Below, one piece after another: positions 9,517-17,819 of a stretch of DNA of 64,000 bases. A program made the translations under genes and the position numbers. The notes under the pieces were generated by a model. It had not been told where the DNA came from. It saw only the letters and a list, made by a program, of their open reading frames with translations, and did no database searches. The stretch's first letter is position 1, and every line of letters starts with the position of its first letter. Source of the stretch: Azoarcus sp. GTDB lineage: Bacteria > Pseudomonadota > Gammaproteobacteria > Burkholderiales > Rhodocyclaceae. The DNA is taken from contig JAUVVG010000003.1 in assembly GCA_030604735.1 (NCBI GenBank), positions 1 to 64,000 of the forward strand, read 5' to 3'.

Positions 9517-9672
9517 GGTTGAATTCCCATGTCCGTTTCGCTGATCGGCACTGCGCAGAAACAGTGGTGGTCTCGGCTTGCGGAAAAAACCAGCAACAGG
9601 CCCCCGGCCGCGCGCGAGCGCGGCACTGCCGGCCTAACGGCCAATCACCCAGGGGTATGAAAAAAGGCTAGA

Positions 9673-9693
9673 AGGCCTCGAGGTAAGAGGCCT
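9673..9693 (-). terminator. Intercistronic hairpin between urtA and urtB
   Basis: AGGCCTC at 9673-9679 pairs with GAGGCCT at 9687-9693 over a 7-nt loop. Read on the minus strand it lies about 10 nt after the urtA stop and is followed, after 7 nt, by six Ts. It could be a weak terminator or an RNA-end stabiliser that raises binding-protein expression over the permeases, a common arrangement in ABC operons. Confidence 0.5.
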
Positions 9694-9703
9694 AATTTCA
9701 GCG

Positions 9704-10897
9704 CTAAATCGTGGGGAACGGATTCGGTTCGATCAGATCCGTCGATTCCCAGACTATGTCGAACTGACCGTCTGCCCGTGCGCGCCCGACACGAACCTTC
9801 TTCCACACATGATGGTTAGTATCGTGAATACGGACAGTGCCTTCCGGGGCATCAAGCTCGATACCGCCTGACGCAGCCAACACCTTGTCCGGATCGAACG
9901 AATTCGCCCGTTCCACCGCGAGCTTCCAGAGGTAAACGCTGTTATAGGCCACCTGCATCGGATCGCCGATGACGCGGTTCTCCCCGTATTTCGCCCTGAA
10001 CGCCTTCACGAACCGTTCGTTCTGTGCGCTCTCAATGCTCTGGAAATATCCCATACAAGCGTAATAGCCCTCGGCCGTGTCACGGCCGATACCATCAATC
10101 TCGTTCTCGGACACTACGGTGGACAGCAGTGTTTGACGTTTTCCATCAAGACCGGACGCAACCAATTGCTTGTAGAAGGCCACGTTCGACCCACCGACTA
10201 CGGTGCTGTAGACACAGTCCGGCTTGGTGGATCGGATTCTGCTGATTACCGAAGAGAACTCGGTATGGCCGAGCGGTGCATAATCCTCACCGACCACTGT
10301 GCCGCCGAGACGCTCGATAGTTGCGCGCGCGATGCGGTTGCAGACCCGCGGATATATGTAGTCGGAACCGACCAGGAAGAAGGTCTTACCTTTCTCACGA
10401 GCCAGCCACTCGACAGCGGCGATGACCGACTGGGTGGCTTCCTGAGACGTGTAGATGACGTGATCGTCCCGCTCCTGTCCCTCGTAATAGGTCGGATAAT
10501 ACAGGAGGCCCTTTGCACGCCTGAGAGCTGGTAGTACGGCCTTGCGGGAAGCCGAAGTGTAGCAACCGATGATGGCCGCGACCTTGTCCCGTTCGAGCAA
10601 CTTTCGCGCCTTTTCAGCGAACACCGGATTTTCGCTTGCCCCGTCTTCTATTACTACCTCAATTTGCTTGCCGAGCACACCACCGGCTGCATTGATTTCG
10701 TCAACGGCCAACCGCTCGGCGTCGACCAGCGACGCTTCGGCAATCGCGATGGTGCCCGAAAGGGAATGAAGCAATCCGAGCTTTACCGTATCCTGAGCGA
10801 ATACATTGGTGGTCTTCAGACCGATTCCCGCAGTAACACCGAGCAGTACCAATGAGCCGCCGGACCTGATGAAACCACGTCTTGTGAAATTTCCCAT
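9704..10897 (-). CDS. urtA: Substrate-binding protein of the urea/amide ABC transporter (UrtA/FmdD-like)
   Basis: A 397-residue binding protein. The N-terminus carries a twin-arginine motif (TRRGFI) followed by a hydrophobic stretch and a likely cleavage site near VFAQD, so Tat export is probable. The mature part resembles UrtA/FmdD (VKLGLLHSLSGTIAIAE, GCYTSASRKAVLPALR, LLYYPTYYEGQE). Start 10897 has GGAGA 8 nt upstream and gives a proper signal peptide, unlike the longer frame to 10966. It is the first gene of the operon, preceded by a leader of about 400 nt with a terminator. Confidence 0.88.
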   Translation of the reverse strand: MGNFTRRGFIRSGGSLVLLGVTAGIGLKTTNVFAQDTVKLGLLHSLSGTIAIAEASLVDAERLAVDEINAAGGVLGKQIEVVIEDGASENPVFAEKARKLLERDKVAAIIGCYTSASRKAVLPALRRAKGLLYYPTYYEGQERDDHVIYTSQEATQSVIAAVEWLAREKGKTFFLVGSDYIYPRVCNRIARATIERLGGTVVGEDYAPLGHTEFSSVISRIRSTKPDCVYSTVVGGSNVAFYKQLVASGLDGKRQTLLSTVVSENEIDGIGRDTAEGYYACMGYFQSIESAQNERFVKAFRAKYGENRVIGDPMQVAYNSVYLWKLAVERANSFDPDKVLAASGGIELDAPEGTVRIHDTNHHVWKKVRVGRARADGQFDIVWESTDLIEPNPFPTI

Positions 10898-11191
10898 TGC
10901 AATGTCTCCTTTTATATTTTCCGCAAGTCGCTTATTACGAAGTCGTGCGTGCCATTCGTCAGGCAAAAGCGTCTCCTCGCGTCGGAAATGCCATTCGCAA
11001 TCGAATTATTTATCGATACCGAATTACATTCGTCGAAGCGGAAATGAGTAAACGCGCTGAATTACCGGACGGAACGGGCTTTGTGCTATGGCCGTTCGAA
11101 CTGATCCAATTTTCTCTGGATGATCGCCTCCTCCTCGAATTGTCTGTGATTTCTTATTGTGTGCCTTCGAACACATTGCGAAACCGGAACG

Positions 11192-11232
11192 AAAAAAGGC
11201 CCGAACCGATCGAATCGGTTCGGGCCTTTTTT
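11192..11232 (-). terminator. Perfect intrinsic terminator in the leader of the amide operon
   Basis: A 19-bp perfect inverted repeat (11192-11210 with 11214-11232, 3-nt loop) ends in six Ts in either direction, so it can stop transcription on both strands. On the minus strand it lies between the promoter at 11302-11331 and urtA, about 295 bp before the first start codon. A strong terminator inside the leader of an operon that encodes AmiR fits control by antitermination. Confidence 0.85.
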
Positions 11233-11243
11233 GGCCTGCACTT

Positions 11244-11288
11244 AACTGGCGTCTTTGGCAGTCAGTGCGAATGAATGGTGGCGCATTC
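11244..11288 (-). promoter_or_regulatory. Candidate ANTAR (AmiR) RNA target hairpins
   Basis: Two small hairpins precede the leader terminator on the minus strand. The proximal one (11244-11263) has a six-base loop AAAGAC, matching the ANTAR rule of A at loop position 1 and G at position 4; its stem has six pairs with one C-C mismatch next to the closing pair. The distal one (11273-11288) has a five-pair stem and a six-base loop CGCCAC that does not match the rule. A 7-bp repeat (11295-11301 with 11254-11260) could form an alternative fold that excludes the proximal hairpin. Confidence 0.5.
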
Positions 11289-11301
11289 GTGTCTTGCCAA
11301 A

Positions 11302-11331
11302 TTTATAGCATTGGGTAATTGATGAAGTCAA
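11302..11331 (-). promoter_or_regulatory. Sigma70-type promoter of the amide operon
   Basis: On the minus strand: -35 TTGACT (11331-11326), an 18-bp spacer, and -10 TATAAA (11307-11302) preceded by TG plus one base, that is an extended -10. Transcription would begin near 11295, about 60 nt before the leader terminator and 400 nt before urtA. The region is AT-rich against its surroundings. Confidence 0.7.
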
Positions 11332-11388
11332 CAACTGATTTCGACTATTTCGGCGCTGACGTATGAAGGGGTTATTCAGACTGGGCAA

Positions 11389-11816
11389 TCGCACCTTAAG
11401 GTAAGTCACATGGATCCACAGACAGGGCCAGTCGCCCTCAATCGGACGGCGCAGGAAGGTCTTCATGCAGTCGTCGATTTCGGCGCAGGATTCCCGGATA
11501 TCGGCCGCCAGCACTTCCTCTCCGTTCGGTGTGGATCCGGAAACCACGGAAAGTAGCTCCCGTGGCACAGGCTCGGGATGCGCAGTGCCACCGTGGCGGC
11601 TCGCGTGCTCCAGGCGCACTCATGGAAGCCGTCGCGGGAGTTCGTTCGACCCTCGCTTCGCTCGCCGCGGGCCGCGCCACATAGGTTATCCGCGTCGATC
11701 TCCATCAGTCGCTAGCCGATGAATCCGACCATCTCGCGCAGGATGTCATCGGCGCCGCCCTTCTCAAGGAGCTCGGCACGTTGCATTCTGTCTTTGGCCG
11801 TCGATTGCTTCCTCAT
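11389..11816 (-). mobile_element. Broken IS256-family transposase
   Basis: Starting at the ATG at 11816 the frame reads like an IS256/Mutator transposase N-terminus (DDILREMVGFIG), meets an in-frame TAG, then continues with family motifs (RGERSEGRTNSRDG, WSTRAATVALRIP, GSYFPWF). A second frame resumes at ESCAEIDDCMKTFLRRPIEGDW and ends at TYLKVR near 11389. So there is a stop codon, a frame change with an apparent internal deletion, and loss of the catalytic C-terminal half. No terminal repeats were found. The operon promoter lies just beyond the truncated end. Confidence 0.75.
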
Positions 11817-12265
11817 CGTTTGGTTGAAGTCTCGCAAATCCCACCTTACCCGAAGTACTACTATGACCTATCGATCGCGCTCGCTGTTGTGGCCCTGCAG
11901 GACCACAACAGCGAGCCTCACACCCTACATCTCGGATCACCGCTACGGTCACCTCAGGGGCGACACCGGCTATCGCCCGAGGTAACAAGCGGTCAATGCC
12001 CCCTAAGCTGGGGACTGACAGGTAATGGTCGTATTTCAGCCTAAGTCGGGCCAGTGGCCCAATGACAGCACTGGCCGAGAAACCGGCATGGGGTAATCGG
12101 TTCGTGCGACAGCTTGACTCAATACCGGTCGTAAGAGGGCGGGCCGATCCATGCCCGCCCATGGCTGTTACCGTTGTATTGCTGCTCTTGGATGAAACGA
12201 CCCGCACGACGCTCGATGTTCGATCGCACGGCGGGCGGACCAAGTAAAACAAACGCCTCCACTCC
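11817..12265. other. Gene-free stretch with a 14-bp inverted repeat
   Basis: About 450 bases between the IS remnant and the RND pump stop codon with no supportable gene. A perfect 14-bp inverted repeat (11879-11892 with 11903-11916, 10-nt loop) lies within it without a following T-run; it could be a factor-dependent terminator for the pump operon or the debris of a mobile element. Confidence 0.5.
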
Positions 12266-15200
12266 TCACGCCGACCCCGCCGGTTCGACCCGCGCGGCCG
12301 GCGATCCGGCTCCGCTGGAAGCGGTTTTCGATTCCCGCTCCGGCGACAGATACAGATACACCGCCGGCACCACGAACAGCGTGAACAGCGTGCCTATGGT
12401 CATGCCGGTGGCGATCACCAGGCCCATCGCGAAGCGCGAGCCGGCGCCCGGGCCGCTGGCGATCAGCAGCGGGATCATCGCCAGCACGGTGGCGGCGGTG
12501 GTCATCAGGATGGGGCGCAGGCGGATGCTGGCGGCCTCCTCGATCGCCTCGCGCTTGCTGCGACCCTCTGCCTGGAGCTGGTTGGCGAACTCGACGATCA
12601 GGATGCCGTGCTTGGCGATCAGGCCGATCAGCGTGACCAGACCAACCTGGGTGTAGATGTTCAGGGTCGCGAATCCGAGGCTGACAAAGATCAGCGCGCC
12701 GGCGATCGACATCGGCACCGTCATCATGATCACCGCCGAATCGCGGAAGGATTCGAACTGCGCGGCCAGCACCAGATAGATCACGATCAGTGCAAAGAAG
12801 AAGGTCAGAACCAGTTGCTGACCTTCGCTCTTGAACTGTCGCGACTGGCCCGAGTAATCGACGCTGTAGCCGGGTGGCAGCACCTCGTCGGCGATGCCTT
12901 CCAGAATCCCGAGCGCCTCGCCCAGGGTCACCCCGGGACGCGGCACACCGGACAGGGTGACGCTGTTGAGCTGCTGGAAGCGCTTCAACTGCTGGGGCTG
13001 CACCTTGTCTTCCAGCGTGACCAGCGTCGACAGCGGCACCAGCTCGCCGTTGCGGTTGCGGGTGTAGAGATCGGCGATCTGGTCCGGCGTCAGGCGTGCC
13101 GAGCGCTCCAGCTGCGGGATCACCCGGTAGGAACGGTTCTCCAGCGCGAAACGGCCGGCCGGCGCGCCGGACAGCAGGGTCGCGATATCGGCCGACAGGG
13201 TCTGCATGTCGACGCCCATCAGCGCTGCCTTCTCGCGGTCGACGCGGATGTCGGTCTGTGGCTTGTCGATCTTCAGGTCGCCATCGACGAAGATGAAGCG
13301 CCCGGTCGCCATCGCCCGACCCAGCATCTCCTGCGCGACCTCCAGCAGGTTCTCGGCCGGTTCGGTGCTGCGTATCACGAACTCGACCGGCGGACCGCCT
13401 CCGCCGCCCGGCAGGGACGGCGGGACCAGCGCGAAGACGTTCAGGCCCGGGATCTGCTCCAGCCGGGGCTGGAGCTCGGTTTCCAGAATGGTCTGGGTGC
13501 CGCGGGTGCGCTGATCCCAGGGCGCGAGCACGAAGCCGGCGATCGCCTGGTTGGTCGCGCCCACCCCGGCGCCGCCGAAGCCGTTGATCAGGAAGATGTT
13601 GGAGATTTCCGGGATGTCCTCGTCGTAGCCATTGATCACCGCGGTATTGCGCTCGAGCTGGTCCAGCGTGGTCGGCGCGTCGGCCGACGCGATTGCGAGC
13701 ACAAAGCCCTGGTCCTCGGCCGGCTCCAGCTCGCTCGGGCTGGTCACGAACAGGAAGTAGCACGACACCAGCACGATCAGGCCGAACACCAGCACCACCA
13801 GCCGGCTCTCCAGCGCACCGTGCAAACGGCGCTGATAGGCGCGGCTCAGCGCATCGAAGCGGCGGTCCAGCCAGCCCTCGAAGCCGGTCTTGTCGCCAGC
13901 GGCATGGGGTTTGAGCAGGCGCGAGGCGAGCATCGGCGACAGGGTCAATGCGACCACACCCGAGATCACGACCGATCCGGCCAGGGTGAAGGCGAACTCG
14001 ACGAACAGGGTGCCGGTGATCCCCTCGACGAAACCGATCGGCAGGAACACCGCGATCAGCGTGGTCGACATCGCGACGATCGGCCAGGCCAGTTCGCGCG
14101 CACCGCGCACCGCGGCATCGAAGGGCTGCATGCCCTCCTCGATATGGCGGTGGATGTTCTCGACGATGATGATCGCGTCATCGACCACGATGCCGATCGC
14201 CAGCACCATCGCGAGCAGGGTCAGCAAGTTGATCGAAAAGCCCATCAGCAGCATCAGGAAAAGCGTGCCGATCAAGGACAGAGGCATGGCCAGCGCCGGG
14301 ATGATCACGCTGCGCACCGAGCCGAGGAACAGGTAGATCACCGCGACCACGATGACCAGCGCGAGCACGATGGTCTCGATCACCTCGTTGATCGCGCTCT
14401 CGATGTACTCGGTCGAGTCATAGACGATGTCGCCGTCCAGCCCTTGCGGGAATTGCGGTTCGATCTGCTCGCGCCAGACCCGGCGCACGTCGGCGATCAC
14501 GTCGAGCGCGTTCGCGTCGGGCGACACCTCGATGCCGATGAAGGTGGCCGACAAGCCGTTGAAGCTGACCGAGTTGTCATAGTTCTCGGAGCCGAGCTCG
14601 ACCTCGGCGATGTCCATCAGTCGCACCAGCCCGCCATTGTCGGCCCGCACCACCAGCTGCTCGAACTCCTCCGGCGTGGACAAGTCGGTCGCCGCAGTCA
14701 GGTCGATCGAGACCGCCTGCCCCTTGGTCCGGCCGACTGCGGACAACACGTTGTTGGCCCGCAGCGCGCCGAACACATCCGATCCGGTCACCCCCATCGC
14801 GGTCATCCGCTCCGGATCCAGCCAGATCCGCATCGCGAAGGTGCGGTCGCCGAGAATCTGGGCCCGCTGCACCCCCGGAATCGTGGACAGCTGCGGCTCG
14901 ACCACCCGCACCAGGTAGTCGGTGATCTGGTTGTTCGACAGGATCTCCGAGTAGAAACTCATGTACATCGCCGCGATCGTCTCGCCGATCGACAGCGTGA
15001 TCACCGGCTCCTCGGCCTCGGCCGGCAGCACCGAGCGCACCTTGTTCACCTGTGCCGCGATCTGGGTCAGCGCCTCGTTCGGGTCGGCATTCAGGCGCAG
15101 AAAAGCCTGGATGTTGCTGACCCCGGCGACACTGGTCGACACCACATAGTCGATGCCCTCGGCCGCGGCGACCTCGCGCTCGATCGGGGTGGTGACGAAG

Positions 15201-15388
15201 CCCTGCATCAGGTCGGCATCGGCGCCGAAGTAGGTGGTCGTCACGGTGACGACCGCGTTCTTGATCTCCGGAAACTGGCGCACGTTCAGGTCGAAGCCGG
15301 CACGCAGGCCGAGCAACAGGATGAACAGGCTGACCACGGTGGCCAGTACCGGCTTGTTGATGAAGGTATCGGTGAATCGCATCTGCAT
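12266..15388 (-). CDS. RND-family multidrug efflux pump, inner-membrane subunit
   Basis: A 1040-residue HAE1-type RND transporter (AcrB/MexB relatives) with the normal length and layout: an N-terminal membrane helix after FTDTFINKPVLATVV, two large periplasmic loops, and helix clusters around 335-500 and 860-1010. The proton-relay residues are there: Asp403-Asp404 in GIVVDDAIIIVENI and Lys in AKHGILIVEFANQL. It exports hydrophobic compounds by proton antiport with the adaptor encoded upstream. No outer-membrane factor gene is adjacent, so a TolC-like protein from elsewhere is presumably used. The substrate cannot be told. Confidence 0.92.
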   Translation of the reverse strand: MQMRFTDTFINKPVLATVVSLFILLLGLRAGFDLNVRQFPEIKNAVVTVTTTYFGADADLMQGFVTTPIEREVAAAEGIDYVVSTSVAGVSNIQAFLRLNADPNEALTQIAAQVNKVRSVLPAEAEEPVITLSIGETIAAMYMSFYSEILSNNQITDYLVRVVEPQLSTIPGVQRAQILGDRTFAMRIWLDPERMTAMGVTGSDVFGALRANNVLSAVGRTKGQAVSIDLTAATDLSTPEEFEQLVVRADNGGLVRLMDIAEVELGSENYDNSVSFNGLSATFIGIEVSPDANALDVIADVRRVWREQIEPQFPQGLDGDIVYDSTEYIESAINEVIETIVLALVIVVAVIYLFLGSVRSVIIPALAMPLSLIGTLFLMLLMGFSINLLTLLAMVLAIGIVVDDAIIIVENIHRHIEEGMQPFDAAVRGARELAWPIVAMSTTLIAVFLPIGFVEGITGTLFVEFAFTLAGSVVISGVVALTLSPMLASRLLKPHAAGDKTGFEGWLDRRFDALSRAYQRRLHGALESRLVVLVFGLIVLVSCYFLFVTSPSELEPAEDQGFVLAIASADAPTTLDQLERNTAVINGYDEDIPEISNIFLINGFGGAGVGATNQAIAGFVLAPWDQRTRGTQTILETELQPRLEQIPGLNVFALVPPSLPGGGGGPPVEFVIRSTEPAENLLEVAQEMLGRAMATGRFIFVDGDLKIDKPQTDIRVDREKAALMGVDMQTLSADIATLLSGAPAGRFALENRSYRVIPQLERSARLTPDQIADLYTRNRNGELVPLSTLVTLEDKVQPQQLKRFQQLNSVTLSGVPRPGVTLGEALGILEGIADEVLPPGYSVDYSGQSRQFKSEGQQLVLTFFFALIVIYLVLAAQFESFRDSAVIMMTVPMSIAGALIFVSLGFATLNIYTQVGLVTLIGLIAKHGILIVEFANQLQAEGRSKREAIEEAASIRLRPILMTTAATVLAMIPLLIASGPGAGSRFAMGLVIATGMTIGTLFTLFVVPAVYLYLSPERESKTASSGAGSPAARVEPAGSA

Positions 15389-15417
15389 GATGTTCCGCCC
15401 TGTTCCGGCCCGCTGGC

Positions 15418-16533
15418 TCAGGTATTGTCCGGACGCGGATCCGGCTCGGCCGCCGGCTGCAAGGCCGGGTCCTCATTGACCTTGACCGGCGCCTGGTTGC
15501 GCAGCTTGAGCAGACCGCTGGTTGCGATCCGCTCGCCCGGCTGCAGGCCCTCGACCACCTCGACCAGATCGCCGCGGCGCGCGCCGGTCTGCACGAAGCG
15601 CTGGCTCACCCGCAGCGCGCCCTGTTCGTCCTCGCCGAGCACGAACACGATGTTGCCATAGGGATTGAAGCGGATCGCGCTCTGCGGCACGACCCTGACC
15701 GTGCGCGCAGCGCCGATATCCATCACCACCCGGCCGAACATGCCGGGACGCAGTACGCCGTCCGGATTCGGCAGGGAGGCCTGGACCGCGAAACTGCGGG
15801 TGCTCTCTCGCACGCCCGGCTCGATCGCACTGATCCGCCCCTCGAACTCGCCCGACTCGGCATCGACCGTGATACGGATCGGCTGGCCTGCGGCGACGCG
15901 GCCTATATGGCGCTCAGACATTGTGAAGTCGATATGGATCGGGTCGCGGGTCTGCAGCGACACCACCGGATTACCCGCGGCGAGGTACTCCCCCAGGCTG
16001 ACCTGCCGGATACCCAGATCACCGGCGAACGGCGCGCGCAGCGTCTTCTGCCGGATCCGGGCACGCTGTTCGGCCACCGCCGCCGCAGCCTGCTCGACCT
16101 CGCTCTGACGGCGCTGCAACTCCGCCTCTGGCAGGTTGCGCTGCTCGACAAGCCGCTTGGCACGCTCGAGTTCGACCCGTGCCAGCCGCTCCACCGCTTC
16201 CAGATTGCGCAATCGGGCCTGATCGGTTTCCGAGTCGAGCACCAGCAATTCCGCGCCGGCCGCCACGCTACTGCCACTCTCGAAGCGGATTTCGCTGACG
16301 ATGCCGGCCACCTCGGTGGTCAGCAAGGTGCCCTGTACGGCCGAAAAGGACCCGACCGCCTCGAGTCGATCGGTCCATTCGGTCTCGAGCACCTCGGTCG
16401 CCGTGATGCTCGCGACCGGCTCGGGCATATTGTCGAAAAACTCGTTGATCTTGCCGCCAACGAAATGCTTGAAGCCGAAAATGCCGCCGAACAACACGCC
16501 GACGCCTATCAGCATGATCACCATGCGCTTCAT
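15418..16533 (-). CDS. RND efflux periplasmic adaptor (membrane fusion protein)
   Basis: A 371-residue adaptor: an N-terminal hydrophobic anchor (about 3-22) without a lipobox Cys, barrel-sandwich half GTLLTTEVAGIVSEI, an alpha-helical hairpin (about 95-155, rich in Ala/Arg/Gln), second lipoyl half LRAPFAGDLGIRQVSLGEYL, and a beta-barrel domain. The start at 16533 has GGAGAG 7 nt upstream; the annotated frame could begin 8 codons earlier but without a site. It lies 29 bp before the RND gene and forms an operon with it. Confidence 0.9.
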   Translation of the reverse strand: MKRMVIMLIGVGVLFGGIFGFKHFVGGKINEFFDNMPEPVASITATEVLETEWTDRLEAVGSFSAVQGTLLTTEVAGIVSEIRFESGSSVAAGAELLVLDSETDQARLRNLEAVERLARVELERAKRLVEQRNLPEAELQRRQSEVEQAAAAVAEQRARIRQKTLRAPFAGDLGIRQVSLGEYLAAGNPVVSLQTRDPIHIDFTMSERHIGRVAAGQPIRITVDAESGEFEGRISAIEPGVRESTRSFAVQASLPNPDGVLRPGMFGRVVMDIGAARTVRVVPQSAIRFNPYGNIVFVLGEDEQGALRVSQRFVQTGARRGDLVEVVEGLQPGERIATSGLLKLRNQAPVKVNEDPALQPAAEPDPRPDNT

Positions 16534-16694
16534 TCGATTACTCTCCGGGGGTGACATCCGCCCGCCATGCCTGGCGAACTGAGAGGCCTAGGGAATTCTT
16601 GTGATGCGGACTTATCGCAATGCAGCAATTCTATAGGTCAAAGACGTCGGATGTGCAGCTACCCGATCGCGATGAGGCGTGACCGCAAAGCCGA

Positions 16695-17819
16695 TCAGGC
16701 GCACCCGAGCCGCCAGAGCGATGTGACTTCGGCACTCCGGGCCGCGTGCAAGGGGTCATGCTCGTCCTTCGCCCGTCCGTGTCGTGGCCGTATATCCAAT
16801 CGCCCAATCACCTTCAAGCCCGCCTCGGCAATCCATCCCAGCAACTCCGCGCGACTGCGCAAGCCCAGGTGCTCGGCCAGATCGGACAGGATCAGCCAGC
16901 CCTCGCCCGCAGGTTCGAGATGCTCCGCGAGGCCGGCCAGAAAACCGCGCAGCATGCGGTTGTCCGGATCGTAGATGGCCCCTTCCAGCTTTGATGTCGG
17001 CCGGGCCGGGAGCCACGGCGGGTTGCACACCACCAGATCGGCACGACCCGGCGGGAACAGATCCGCCTTGATCACCTCGACCCGAGCGCCCAGACCGAGG
17101 CCCTCGATATTGTCGCGCGCGCAGGCCAGCGCACGCCCATCCTGGTCGGTCGCGACCACCCGCAGCACCCCGCGCCGCGCAAGAACCGCGGCGAGCACGC
17201 CAGTGCCGGTGCCGATGTCGAACGCCAGTGCCTTGCCAGGCAAAGGCGCCTGCGCGACCAGGTCGACATACTCGCCGCGCACTGGCGAAAACACCCCGTA
17301 GTGCGGATGAAGCCGGGCGCCGAGCGCCGGGATTTCGACGCCCTTGCGCCGCCACTCGAACGCACCGATCACGCCGAGCAACTCCCTGAGCGACATCACG
17401 AACGCGCCGCTCGATCCGCCATAGGCTGCCTCACAGGCCGCGGTCACGTCCGGCGCACGACGCAACGGGATCACGTAGCCATCGGACACCGGAACGAGCA
17501 GCATCGCCAGCGTCCGTGCCCGCTGGGACTGCGCCAGGCGATGGCGGTTGAACGCGTCGATGCGCGTCTTGCCCTGCACTGGCTTGCGACCGCGATCGGC
17601 ACGGCGCGCAATCGCCTGCAGCAACTGGCGCGCATTGTGGAAATCACCCCGCCACAACAGCGCCGTACCCTCGCAGGCCAGCCGGTAGGCGGCATCGGCG
17701 GTCATGGTGTCATCGGCCACGATGACTCGCTTCGGCGGCGTCAAGCCGCTCTCCGAACGCCAGTTCGCAGAGCAAACCTGCCCGTTCTCGCTCCAGCCGA
17801 TGACGGACTCGGCACTCAC
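16695..17819 (-). CDS. Class I SAM-dependent methyltransferase with NPPW motif
   Basis: A 374-residue protein with a C-terminal Rossmann methyltransferase domain: DIGTGTGVLAAVLARRG binds SAM, and NPPWLPA is the (N/D)PP(Y/W) motif of enzymes that methylate amino groups (PrmC/PrmB, RsmC and N6-adenine types). The N-terminal 150 residues lack a clear domain. The start is a GTG overlapping the narL stop by 4 bp, with GGAGG 6 nt upstream, so it is translationally coupled to narXL. Its target is unknown; a PrmB/HemK-like role on a protein glutamine is possible. Confidence 0.78.
   Translation of the reverse strand: MSAESVIGWSENGQVCSANWRSESGLTPPKRVIVADDTMTADAAYRLACEGTALLWRGDFHNARQLLQAIARRADRGRKPVQGKTRIDAFNRHRLAQSQRARTLAMLLVPVSDGYVIPLRRAPDVTAACEAAYGGSSGAFVMSLRELLGVIGAFEWRRKGVEIPALGARLHPHYGVFSPVRGEYVDLVAQAPLPGKALAFDIGTGTGVLAAVLARRGVLRVVATDQDGRALACARDNIEGLGLGARVEVIKADLFPPGRADLVVCNPPWLPARPTSKLEGAIYDPDNRMLRGFLAGLAEHLEPAGEGWLILSDLAEHLGLRSRAELLGWIAEAGLKVIGRLDIRPRHGRAKDEHDPLHAARSAEVTSLWRLGCA

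Noticed and set aside
10898-11190. Sigma54 promoter for the amide operon
   Set aside because: No TGGCAC-N5-TTGC arrangement found on the minus strand, and a good sigma70 promoter exists upstream.
12608-15661. A 1017-codon plus-strand open frame opposite the RND pump
   Set aside because: Antisense shadow: no motifs, and the minus strand has full RND homology.
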